Assembly: GCA_017403345.1 (NCBI GenBank)
Contig: JAFQOH010000025.1
Location: forward strand, 34,561-98,560
Length of the DNA stretch: 64,000 bases
Direction of reading: 5' to 3'
DNA from: RGIG3701 sp017403345
Lineage (GTDB): Bacteria > Planctomycetota > Planctomycetia > Pirellulales > Thermoguttaceae
Positions 25,571-33,654 of the stretch are shown here, in pieces (the stretch's first letter is position 1; every line of letters starts with the position of its first letter). Position numbers and translations under genes: made by a program. A model generated the notes under the pieces. That model was not told the origin of the DNA and did not search any database. It saw only the letters and a program-made list of their open reading frames with translations.

Positions 25571-25763
25571 AACAAATAAGACAGAGCGTATCGTAGAAGG
25601 GCGATGCACACCGTCAGCACACAGTTTTCGTCAGGCATGAAGATCTGCGGCAAATATGCCCCGCTGAAATGGAAACACCACAGCGGCGCATCCGCAAGTT
25701 TCCCCCCGGAAACAAGCCGCAAATTTTTCGCCTTGTTTGGTTTTTTAGCCACTGGAGTAAAAA

Positions 25764-26276
25764 ATGCAGGAAACGATCGAAAAGACCCAGGAAATGATTG
25801 ATCATGAAAATGCGATCAAACAGATCTTGGCAAACAACAACAACGACCCGAGCCGTCTGATCCCGATTCTTCAGCAGATCCAGGAGATGGACAAATATCT
25901 GTCGAAGGAAGCGATCGAACAGGTCGCGGTAGATTTGAATGTTCCGGTCTCCCACATCTACGGTGTAGCCACATTCTATGCTCACTTTTCGCTGAATCCG
26001 AAAGGCAAGCACATCATTCGTCTGTGCGACGGAACTGCGTGCCACGTGAAGAAGTCGCACGGCATTCTGAACAAACTTTACAGCAAACTCGGTCTGGACA
26101 GTGAAAATCACACGACCAAAGACCTGCTTTTCACGATCGAGATCGTGAGCTGCCTTGGCGCGTGCGGTCTTGCACCGGTCATGGTTTTGGACGAGCACGT
26201 TCACGGTCAGTGCACCCCTGAAAAGGCGGAAGCGCTCATCGATGAGATCATCGCTAACGAAAATGCTGCGAACTAA
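25764..26276 (+). CDS. hydC: [FeFe]-hydrogenase subunit HydC (NuoE-like 2Fe-2S protein)
   Basis: A 170-residue thioredoxin-fold [2Fe-2S] protein homologous to NuoE. The helical N-terminus contains the family segment VPVSHIYGVATFYAHFSLNP. The cluster ligands are C88 and C93 (LCDGTACHVKKS) and C130 and C134 (SCLGACGLAPV). In bifurcating hydrogenases HydC works with HydB in NAD(H) electron transfer. GGAG precedes the ATG. It is the first of three genes with gaps of 20 and 45 bp. Confidence 0.93.
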   Translation: MQETIEKTQEMIDHENAIKQILANNNNDPSRLIPILQQIQEMDKYLSKEAIEQVAVDLNVPVSHIYGVATFYAHFSLNPKGKHIIRLCDGTACHVKKSHGILNKLYSKLGLDSENHTTKDLLFTIEIVSCLGACGLAPVMVLDEHVHGQCTPEKAEALIDEIIANENAAN

Positions 26277-26296
26277 AAGAAAAGGAGCAAAACGAA

Positions 26297-28204
26297 ATGA
26301 GTAATTTGATTCCGCTTGAACAGCTTGCTGAACAGTTCCAGACTTCTACGTCGAAAATCAAACGCCGCATCGTCATCTGCGGCGGTACCGGCTGTATCGC
26401 AAACGGCTCGATGCAGGTTCGTGATGCCCTCATCGAAGAACTGAAAAAAGTTGGCGAAGACGTCACCGTTGAAATCGCCGACGGCGATCTGGATCACCCG
26501 TTCGAAGGCACCTACGTCTCCAAGTCCGGCTGCCAGGGCTTCTGCCAGATGGGCCCGCTTATGCGTATTGAGCCGGAAGGAATTTTCTACACGAAAGTGA
26601 AACCGGAAGATGCAGCCGACATCGTTCAGAAAACGCTCATGAACGGTGAACTTCTCGAACGTCTTGCCTACGTCGATCCCGCGACGAAAAAGGCCTGCAT
26701 GAAGGAAGATGAGATCGGTTTCTATACCGAACAGTACCGCATCTGCCTGAAAGACTGCACGATCGAACCGGAAAACGTGCGTGAATACGTCGCCTGCGGC
26801 GGTTACCTTGGCGCCCGCAAGGCGATCACGACGATGACCCCGGCCGAAATTTGCGAAGAAGTCCTGAAATCCGGCCTTCGCGGACGCGGCGGAGGCGGTT
26901 TCTCCACCGGTCTGAAATGGAAGTTCACTCTGAATTCCGCCAATAAAGACCCGAAACGCTACGTCATCTGCAACGGCGACGAAGGCGACCCGGGCGCGTT
27001 CATGGACCGTTCCGTCATGGAAGGCAATCCGCACTCTGTGCTTGAAGGCATGATGATCGCCGGTAAAGCGATCGGTGCTGACGAAGGCGTCGTTTACGTC
27101 CGTGCGGAATACCCGCTGGCCGTCGCCCGTATGCGCCGTGCGGTAGAAGATGCCGAAAAATTCGGTCTCCTCGGCGACAATCTGTTCGGAACCGACTTCT
27201 CCTTCCGCATCCGCATCATGGAAGGCGCCGGCGCGTTCGTCTGCGGTGAAGAAACCGCTCTGATGCGTTCGGTCGAAGGCAACCGCGGCATGCCGATGCC
27301 GAAACCGCCGTTCCCGGCCGTTTCCGGTCTTTATGGCAAACCGACCGTCATCAACAACGTGGAAACGCTCGCTTCCGTTCCGTACATTCTCCGCGAAGGC
27401 GCTGAAAAATACGCTTCCGTCGGTACGGCAAAATCCCCGGGAACGAAAACGTTCGCCCTCACCGGTCACGTTGCGAATACGGGTCTGATCGAAGTTCCGT
27501 GCGGCACAACGCTCCGCCACATCGTCTACGACATCGGCGGCGGTACGATCGATAATGACGGCAAAATCACCGGCGAAGACTTCAAATCCGTCCAGATCGG
27601 CGGTCCGTCCGGCGGATGCCTCACTCCGGATATGCTCGACATGCCGCTTGATTTTGACTCTCTGCAGAAAGTCGGCGCGATCGTCGGTTCCGGCGGTCTG
27701 GTGGTCATGAACAACCAGACGTGTATGGTCAAAGTCGCCCGCTTCTTCATGCAGTTCACCCAGAACGAATCCTGCGGTAAATGCACGCCGTGCCGTGAAG
27801 GAACGAAACAACTCCTCTCGCTGCTCGACGACATCATCGAAGGCCGCGGCACGCTTGAGACTCTGGATCTCCTTGAAGAGACCGCGAAAGCCGTCCAGCT
27901 CGGTTCGCTGTGCGCCCTTGGCAAAACGGCTCCGAACCCGGTCCTTTCCACCCTGCGTTACTTCCGCGACGAGTACGTTTCGCACGTCGTGGACAAGATC
28001 TGCCCGACCGGCGAATGCTCGGCACTGGCCCGTCCGGAGATCGATCCTGAAAAATGCAAAGGCTGCACACTCTGCTCGAAACGTTGCCCGGTCGGTGCGA
28101 TCACGGGTACGGTCCGCGAACCGCATGTCATTGATGCCAACAAATGCATCAAGTGCGGTGCCTGCAAAACGGCCTGCAAATTTGGCGCAGTCAAAGGTAT
28201 CTGA
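26297..28204 (+). CDS. hydB: [FeFe]-hydrogenase subunit HydB (NuoF-like, NAD/FMN)
   Basis: A 635-residue subunit. An N-terminal thioredoxin-like 2Fe-2S domain (about 1-120) is followed by the NuoF core with the NADH/FMN glycine-rich segment LRGRGGGGFSTGLKWKF, CNGDEGDPGAFMDR and the N3-type [4Fe-4S] motif ESCGKCTPCREG. A C-terminal two-[4Fe-4S] ferredoxin domain carries CKGCTLCSKRCPVG and CIKCGACKTACKFG. This domain order is that of HydB in trimeric electron-bifurcating hydrogenases, which oxidise NADH and reduced ferredoxin together to make H2, or run in reverse. AGGAG lies 10 bases upstream of the ATG. Confidence 0.94.
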   Translation: MSNLIPLEQLAEQFQTSTSKIKRRIVICGGTGCIANGSMQVRDALIEELKKVGEDVTVEIADGDLDHPFEGTYVSKSGCQGFCQMGPLMRIEPEGIFYTKVKPEDAADIVQKTLMNGELLERLAYVDPATKKACMKEDEIGFYTEQYRICLKDCTIEPENVREYVACGGYLGARKAITTMTPAEICEEVLKSGLRGRGGGGFSTGLKWKFTLNSANKDPKRYVICNGDEGDPGAFMDRSVMEGNPHSVLEGMMIAGKAIGADEGVVYVRAEYPLAVARMRRAVEDAEKFGLLGDNLFGTDFSFRIRIMEGAGAFVCGEETALMRSVEGNRGMPMPKPPFPAVSGLYGKPTVINNVETLASVPYILREGAEKYASVGTAKSPGTKTFALTGHVANTGLIEVPCGTTLRHIVYDIGGGTIDNDGKITGEDFKSVQIGGPSGGCLTPDMLDMPLDFDSLQKVGAIVGSGGLVVMNNQTCMVKVARFFMQFTQNESCGKCTPCREGTKQLLSLLDDIIEGRGTLETLDLLEETAKAVQLGSLCALGKTAPNPVLSTLRYFRDEYVSHVVDKICPTGECSALARPEIDPEKCKGCTLCSKRCPVGAITGTVREPHVIDANKCIKCGACKTACKFGAVKGI

Positions 28205-28249
28205 GGTTGAAATACCGAAACGGTTTAAGATAAAAGGAGTAAAATCAAT

Positions 28250-30019
28250 ATGTCCGATGTGAAAAAATTGACCGTCAACGGTATTGAAATCGAATTCACT
28301 ACCGAACGCAATATTCTCGAAGTCGCACGCAAAGCCGGCATCAACATCCCGACTTTCTGCTACAAATCCGATTTGAGCATCTACGGAGCCTGCCGTATGT
28401 GCGTCTGCGAAGTTGGCATGCCCGGCCCAGACGGAAGCGTCCGTACGATGCTGATGGCGGCCTGCTCCACGGCTCCGGCGAACGGCATGATCGTGAAGAC
28501 GGATACGAAAGACATCCGCCAGATGCGTAAAGTCGCCGTGGAACTTCTTCTGGCGAACCACACGGTGGACTGCCCGAACTGTGTCCGCAGCGCGGACTGT
28601 GAGCTTCAGGACGTCGCCCGCCGTCTTGGCGTCAACACGGTGCGCTACACCGCGAAACGCAATATCGAAGAGATCGACGAATCCAGCCCGTCTATCGTTC
28701 GTGACCCGAATAAGTGCATCCTCTGCGGTAACTGTGTCCGCGTGTGCAGCGAGCTTCAGGGCGTTCACGCCATCGATTTCCAGCGCCGCGGCTCCAACGC
28801 CAAAGTTGCTCCGGCTTTCGACGGCAAACTCGCCGACAGTGCCTGCGTGAACTGTGGTCAGTGCGCTGCGGTCTGCCCGACCGGTGCGATCACGGTGAAA
28901 CAGGACATCCAGAAGGTCTGGGATGCGCTTTACGATTCCACGAAAACGGTTGCGGTCCAAATCGCTCCGGCGGTCCGTATGGCCCTTGGCGAAGAATTCA
29001 AACTTCCGGCCGGCACGAACGTTGAAGGCAAAATGGTCGCTGCTCTGAAACTCATGGGCTTCAAGCACGTCTACGACACGAACTTCACCGCTGACCTCAC
29101 GATTTGGGAAGAAGCGACGGAATTCAAAACTCGCGTTCTGAACGGCGGCACGCTCCCAATGTTCACCAGCTGCTGCCCGGCCTGGGTCAAGTACGCGGAA
29201 ACGTTCTGCCCGGATATGCTTCCGAATCTTTCCACCTGCCGTTCGCCGCAGGCGATGTTTGGTTCTGTCGCGAAGAAAATGCTTCCGGCCGAACTGGGCT
29301 GCGAGCAGAAAGACCTCTTCCTCGTTTCCATTATGCCGTGCACAGCCAAGAAGATGGAAGCCGGACTGGACAAATTCATGGAAGAAGACGGCACGCCGGA
29401 AAACGACGCGGTCATCACGACTTCCGAACTTGCCCGCATGATCAAATCGATGGGCATCGACTTTGCCGCTCTGGAGCCGGCCGAATTTGACAAACCGCTC
29501 GGATTCGGTACTTCCGCAGGTCTCATCTTCGGTACTTCCGGCGGTGTGATGGAAGCTGCTCTTCGTTACGCTTACGAAGACCTGACCGGCACGAAACTGC
29601 AGGACCTCAACTTCACGGCCGTCCGCGGTATGGACGAACTGAAGATGGCCTCCGTCACGCTGAATGTCGGCGGAAATGACGTCACGATCAATGTCGCGGT
29701 CGTCTACGGTCTGAAGAAAGCCGGTGAACTGGTCCAGAAGATCAAGGCTGGCGAGATCGACGTCCAGTTCGTCGAAGTCATGGCCTGCCCGGGCGGATGC
29801 ATCTCCGGTGCTGGTCAGCCGATCGGTGCGAACCGTGAGAAACGCGTTGCCCGTCAGGATGGGACCTATGCTTCTGACGCGGCCGCTGCCGTTCGGAAGT
29901 CGCAGGACAACCAGACGGTCGCTGACTGCTACGAATCGATGCTCGGCGGCACTCCGAACTCTCACGAAGCGCACCACATGCTCCACACGATCTACCAGAT
30001 CCGTGACATCGTGAAGTAA
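28250..30019 (+). CDS. hydA: [FeFe]-hydrogenase catalytic subunit HydA
   Basis: A 589-residue modular catalytic subunit. The N-terminal [2Fe-2S] domain has YGACRMCVCEVG, and the His-ligated cluster has NHTVDCPNCVRSADCELQ. Two [4Fe-4S] motifs, CILCGNCVRVC and CVNCGQCAAVC, precede the H-cluster domain. L1 is T306-SCCPAW, L2 is M362-PCTAKKME and L3 is M511-ACPGGCISGAGQP. L3 has Ala521 where GGGQP is common. All four H-cluster cysteines (308, 364, 513, 517) are present. The HydCBA order and NuoE/F partners point to an electron-bifurcating enzyme and an anaerobic lifestyle. The HydEFG maturases are not in the window. Confidence 0.95.
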   Translation: MSDVKKLTVNGIEIEFTTERNILEVARKAGINIPTFCYKSDLSIYGACRMCVCEVGMPGPDGSVRTMLMAACSTAPANGMIVKTDTKDIRQMRKVAVELLLANHTVDCPNCVRSADCELQDVARRLGVNTVRYTAKRNIEEIDESSPSIVRDPNKCILCGNCVRVCSELQGVHAIDFQRRGSNAKVAPAFDGKLADSACVNCGQCAAVCPTGAITVKQDIQKVWDALYDSTKTVAVQIAPAVRMALGEEFKLPAGTNVEGKMVAALKLMGFKHVYDTNFTADLTIWEEATEFKTRVLNGGTLPMFTSCCPAWVKYAETFCPDMLPNLSTCRSPQAMFGSVAKKMLPAELGCEQKDLFLVSIMPCTAKKMEAGLDKFMEEDGTPENDAVITTSELARMIKSMGIDFAALEPAEFDKPLGFGTSAGLIFGTSGGVMEAALRYAYEDLTGTKLQDLNFTAVRGMDELKMASVTLNVGGNDVTINVAVVYGLKKAGELVQKIKAGEIDVQFVEVMACPGGCISGAGQPIGANREKRVARQDGTYASDAAAAVRKSQDNQTVADCYESMLGGTPNSHEAHHMLHTIYQIRDIVK

Positions 30020-30083
30020 GGACGTCTGACGTCTGCAAAACGGTTTGGCACGCAAGTGCTAAGACCAAAGATCAAAAATCAAA

Positions 30084-30116
30084 GAAAGGAAGTATCGCAC
30101 GGTACTTCCTTTTTTT
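30084..30116 (+). terminator. Rho-independent terminator of the hydCBA operon
   Basis: AAGGAAGTA, an 8-base loop and TACTTCCTT are followed by a T run, 65 bp after the hydA stop. Confidence 0.88.
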
Positions 30117-30166
30117 ATGCCCGTTTTCCCGATCCACTGCAACACCCCGTCTGAAACGCATGGAAA

Positions 30167-31369
30167 CTACCAGCAAAACGCGAATCCTCCCTGCCCGAGG
30201 TGGAGCGTTTCGCGGTCATTGACCATTGCGATATATCCGCTCCATATCCGAAAGTTTCCGATCGTCCACTCCAAAGTCGGTGCAATGATAAACCAGTCAC
30301 GGCCCACATCCTGCGCAGAAATGGAGTCCGTTCCGCCAAGGTCATCCATAGTGAGAAATTCGTGAAACCAGAACGCACTGCAGTGAGCACACAGTGAATG
30401 AACGTCATTTTTCCAAAACGTGCCGGCAAACCGTACTCCAACGACATTTTGAAATGAGTTGGTCTCTAGCGCAGGAAGAGACAGGAGCGCGGGGTCGGCG
30501 GGGTCGGCAGTCTCTGAACCGCTCGATGCGTGGTAGTACTGCAGTCCCCAAAACGGCTGAAATATGACGGAGCTGAAACGGAATTCCGTCCCGAGTTCTC
30601 CATACGCGTAGGCTCGCCACGCATTCGTTTCTCCTAGAGCTTCCAAAGTCGAATTTTCAGAAAAAGTTTTCTGCCGCAGTCTCCCATGCCCGATGGCCCC
30701 CGTCCCCATGAAGTAGCCGCCGCTCCAATCTTTTCGACCATAGAGCCCCCACAGATACTGATCGGCATTGGCTTTTTCGGAATCGGAAGCATTTTTGAGG
30801 GTTACCGAATCATACGCAAAAAATGCTCCCAGCCGCGAGGTCGTTCCGAAATTGAGGTCCGTCCCGGTCAAGATACCGCCGAAAGAAGTTTCAAAACGGT
30901 TCGGGTCGGCTCCTGCAGGCGTCTGTACATTTCCGCGCATCACCCCGCCAGTCCCGTAGCCAATGGTCCAGGAATTACGTCCGATGCATGGACGGTCAGT
31001 GTCTCGAAGATTTTGAAGCAGCATAATGTTTTCGAGTGTGGCACTTTGGACGCCGACAAGCGGAACGGATGGATAGAGCGTTTGTGCGGAAACGCTCGCA
31101 AGTGAGAAACCGAGGTGCAAACTGCCGATTTGAACCGAGCCGAAAAGTCCAGATCCCCAAAAGAGCAAGAAGAAGATAAAACGTTTCCAAAAAACGCGGC
31201 AAAAAATCGTTTTTCCGGGGAGAAATTCCTCACTGAATATTTTTTCTGGTTTCCATTGAGCCAAATCCCGCACATCCCTAAACGCGTCTGCATGTTCGGA
31301 GAAGATCCCCTTACACCTAAAGCTGCCGCACTGGGATCGGCTGCGGAACGGTCTGGTTCGTGATTCCAT
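30167..31369 (-). CDS. Autotransporter beta-barrel domain protein
   Basis: The 400-residue product has a long charged N-terminus (about 60 residues) before a hydrophobic export segment (RFIFFLLFWGSGLFGSVQIG to about SVSAQ), like the extended signal peptides of autotransporters. The rest looks like a C-terminal autotransporter barrel: NSWTIGYGTGGVMRGN, SRLGAFFAYDSVTLKN, GLYGRKDWSGGYFMGTGAIG and WRAYAYGELGTEFRF, ending in the aromatic strand GGFAFCW. The ATG at 31369 has AAAGGAG correctly spaced, so the longer frame to 31519 is not used. There is almost no passenger, so it may be a barrel-only outer-membrane protein. Confidence 0.75.
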   Translation of the reverse strand: MESRTRPFRSRSQCGSFRCKGIFSEHADAFRDVRDLAQWKPEKIFSEEFLPGKTIFCRVFWKRFIFFLLFWGSGLFGSVQIGSLHLGFSLASVSAQTLYPSVPLVGVQSATLENIMLLQNLRDTDRPCIGRNSWTIGYGTGGVMRGNVQTPAGADPNRFETSFGGILTGTDLNFGTTSRLGAFFAYDSVTLKNASDSEKANADQYLWGLYGRKDWSGGYFMGTGAIGHGRLRQKTFSENSTLEALGETNAWRAYAYGELGTEFRFSSVIFQPFWGLQYYHASSGSETADPADPALLSLPALETNSFQNVVGVRFAGTFWKNDVHSLCAHCSAFWFHEFLTMDDLGGTDSISAQDVGRDWFIIAPTLEWTIGNFRIWSGYIAMVNDRETLHLGQGGFAFCW

Positions 31370-31843
31370 TTTGCACTCCTTTCGTGAATGGATCCTTTTG
31401 TAAACTGGATCAAAATGGCGCCAATTCGGTCTCCGCTGGGGGCTGGGAGGATAACAAAAACGGAAAACCGAAAAGTACGCCAAACTTTGTAAAACGGGGC
31501 CGCCATTGAGTTCAAGCAACTTCCAGGAACCGTTTTATCCGAAAATCAAAGGAATGAAAAGCTGGTCTTTTTTTCACATTTCGTTCTGTAACAGTAGACC
31601 TCCAGCCATTTTTCAGTGCGGCAGACTTCGTTTTTCACGCAGTTCAAAAGGAATGAAGGAGAATGAAAAAAATTTTTTCTTTTCAGAAAACTTTCGCAAA
31701 TTGGGGAAAAACGCATTTCTTTTCAAGATCTGGCCTTCCACGAACTGTAGAAATCGGCTATACTAGACCTTGAGAGTGTCATACATTCGGTCATTTTCCT
31801 TGACTTTTCAGTCATTAAGGCATTTTCCGAGGATCCCTGAACC
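31370..31843. other. Divergent intergenic region with weak scpA promoter
   Basis: No gene is supported here. TTCCAC (31736-31741) and TATACT (31759-31764) with a 17-bp spacer form a plausible but weak promoter for scpA about 80 bp downstream. Confidence 0.4.
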
Positions 31844-32596
31844 ATGTTCACCGTCAAACTCGATTTATTTCGCGGTCCGCTGGATCTGCTTCTGTTTCTG
31901 ATCAAACGGAAGGAACTGGACCTCATGAACGTAAAAGTGAGTGAGATCATCGACCAGTTCAATGAGTATCTCGACGTCATTCAATTCATCGACTGTGATC
32001 TTGCGGGTGAATTTATCGCGATGGCGAGCTGGCTTCTTGAGATGAAGGTGATGGAAGCACTCCCAGGAGAATCCGAGCCGGTGGTAGAAGAGGAAGATCC
32101 ACACGAAGATTTTGTACGTCAGCTTCTCGATTACAAAAAGTACCGGGATGCCGCCTGTCTTCTTGAGGAACGAGGTCGACGCTGGCAGCAAAACTATGCA
32201 CGTTTGGCGAATGACTGTCCGCGGCGCACTCGTGATCTTGCCGAAGAGCCGATCTTGGACGTCGATCTATGGGATCTGGTAAGTGCGTTTGGCCGAATCA
32301 TTAAAGAACCGAACGGTCCCATGCCGACGAATATCGTGTACGAGGAGACGCCGATCGAAGCACATATGGCGCGGATCCAGGATCGGCTTGCGGAGAACGG
32401 CATGACGTCATTTTCGGAACTTTTCAAACCTGGAATGCACAAAACGACGCTCGTCGCCATTTTCCTAGCCTCGCTGGAGCTGGTGCGAAATTATTGCGTG
32501 GAAGTTGAACAGTACCAGTTATTTGGTGAGATCTGGCTGCATCCAGGAGAAGGCTGGACCCGCGAGATCAACAGTGCGGGAGTAACTTCTGCATAA
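31844..32596 (+). CDS. scpA: Segregation and condensation protein A
   Basis: The 250-residue kleisin begins with the family segment FRGPLDLLLFLIKRKELDLM, followed by VSEIIDQFNEYLD and LAGEFIAMASWLLEMK, which bind the SMC neck. A C-terminal winged-helix region (TTLVAIFLASLELVRN) binds the SMC head. It bridges an SMC dimer in the condensin complex. The partner smc lies 26 kb away in this window; scpB is not visible. GAGG lies 11 bases upstream of the ATG. Confidence 0.92.
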   Translation: MFTVKLDLFRGPLDLLLFLIKRKELDLMNVKVSEIIDQFNEYLDVIQFIDCDLAGEFIAMASWLLEMKVMEALPGESEPVVEEEDPHEDFVRQLLDYKKYRDAACLLEERGRRWQQNYARLANDCPRRTRDLAEEPILDVDLWDLVSAFGRIIKEPNGPMPTNIVYEETPIEAHMARIQDRLAENGMTSFSELFKPGMHKTTLVAIFLASLELVRNYCVEVEQYQLFGEIWLHPGEGWTREINSAGVTSA

Positions 32597-32686
32597 CGTT
32601 TCGGGGGCCGGTTTACGGCAGATCCCTGAAATTTCCATACCGTACGCATCAAACAGTGAATCCTGCGTTTTTTTAACGAAAAGACC

Positions 32687-33523
32687 ATGCGCGATATTTC
32701 ATACAGAACGTTCAAATTTAAGGACTATTCGATCGAAGGTTTTTCGAGAGCCGCGATCCAGACATTCTGGCACATTCCGGAATTTCACCTCGGTTTTGAC
32801 CTGGGTGCCCAGCCATGGGAGTTCATGGGAACGCATCATTGGTTCATTTCCCACACGCACTTGGACCATCTTGCTATGTTTCCGAGTTACGTCGCGCGCC
32901 GCAGGATGATGAAAATGCCGCCGCCGGTCGTTTACCTCCCTGACGGTTTCGTAAATCTGGCTGCAAAACTTCTGAAAGTGTGGTCTCATCTGGATTGCGG
33001 GAAATTTCCGTGCGAACTGGTGGGTCTGAAACCAGGAGATTCCGTGGAACTCTCCCGTGAGATCGTCGTGGAAGCATTCAAGACCTCGCATCGGATCGAA
33101 TCGCTGGGGTACGTCGTTTACCATCGCCGAAAGAAGCTGAAGCCGGAATATCTGACGCTCAGCGGGGACGAGATCCGCAGGCTGAAAGAGGAAGGGGCGG
33201 ACATCACTTACGAAATCAAGACACCGAAAATCGCATATCTGGGAGACTCCAATGCTGCGGGACTCGACAAAAATCCGATCTTCTATGAGGCGGAAACGCT
33301 CATCATGGAGATGACATTCGTCGAACGGAGGCACAGAAGTAACTTGATCCACAGATTTGGGCACATTCACCTAGATGACGTAGTGGAACGGCAGGAAAAG
33401 TTCAAAAACGAGCTGATCATTGCGTCGCATTTCACCGCTCGAAGCGTCACGGATACGATTTTGCGTTCCATTCAGGAAAAATTTCCAGATATGATGGACG
33501 GACGTCTTAAACTCTGGCTCTAG
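32687..33523 (+). CDS. MBL-fold metallohydrolase, RNase Z-like
   Basis: A 278-residue metallo-beta-lactamase-fold protein with the metal-site motif H56-T-H58-L-D60-H61 (ISHTHLDHLAMF). Further ligand regions are FKTSHRIESLGYVVY, KIAYLGDSNAAGL and a late IASHFTAR. The layout resembles RNase Z/ElaC phosphodiesterases, but the sequence is too divergent to claim tRNA 3'-end processing. It lies 90 bp after scpA and could be cotranscribed. A terminator follows. Confidence 0.8.
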   Translation: MRDISYRTFKFKDYSIEGFSRAAIQTFWHIPEFHLGFDLGAQPWEFMGTHHWFISHTHLDHLAMFPSYVARRRMMKMPPPVVYLPDGFVNLAAKLLKVWSHLDCGKFPCELVGLKPGDSVELSREIVVEAFKTSHRIESLGYVVYHRRKKLKPEYLTLSGDEIRRLKEEGADITYEIKTPKIAYLGDSNAAGLDKNPIFYEAETLIMEMTFVERRHRSNLIHRFGHIHLDDVVERQEKFKNELIIASHFTARSVTDTILRSIQEKFPDMMDGRLKLWL

Positions 33524-33544
33524 CACGCAGAAAAAAAGTGCAGA

Positions 33545-33584
33545 AAGCTCGGTCCGCTGATCTCTCGCAGACCGGGCTTTTTTT
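33545..33584 (+). terminator. Terminator after the MBL hydrolase gene
   Basis: AGCTCGGTC and GACCGGGCT form the stem, followed by a T run. It separates the convergent GH106-type gene. Confidence 0.82.
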
Positions 33585-33654
33585 GTGAAGAATGAACGGC
33601 AGGGACAGCTCGATGCCGTTCCTGCCGATGGGAAAGATTAGCACCGACTCAACA

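Noticed and set aside
25199..25763. CIRCE/HrcA operator upstream of groEL
   Set aside because: I looked for TTAGCACTC-N9-GAGTGCTAA on both strands and found none; the palindrome at 25400-25415 is a different sequence.
26273..30055. Uninterrupted 1260-codon reading frame on the minus strand opposite hydCBA
   Set aside because: It overlaps three hydrogenase genes whose families are certain. The translation is Arg/His/Phe-rich with no domain. It arises because the strongly biased codon use of these genes leaves few stops in the antisense frame.
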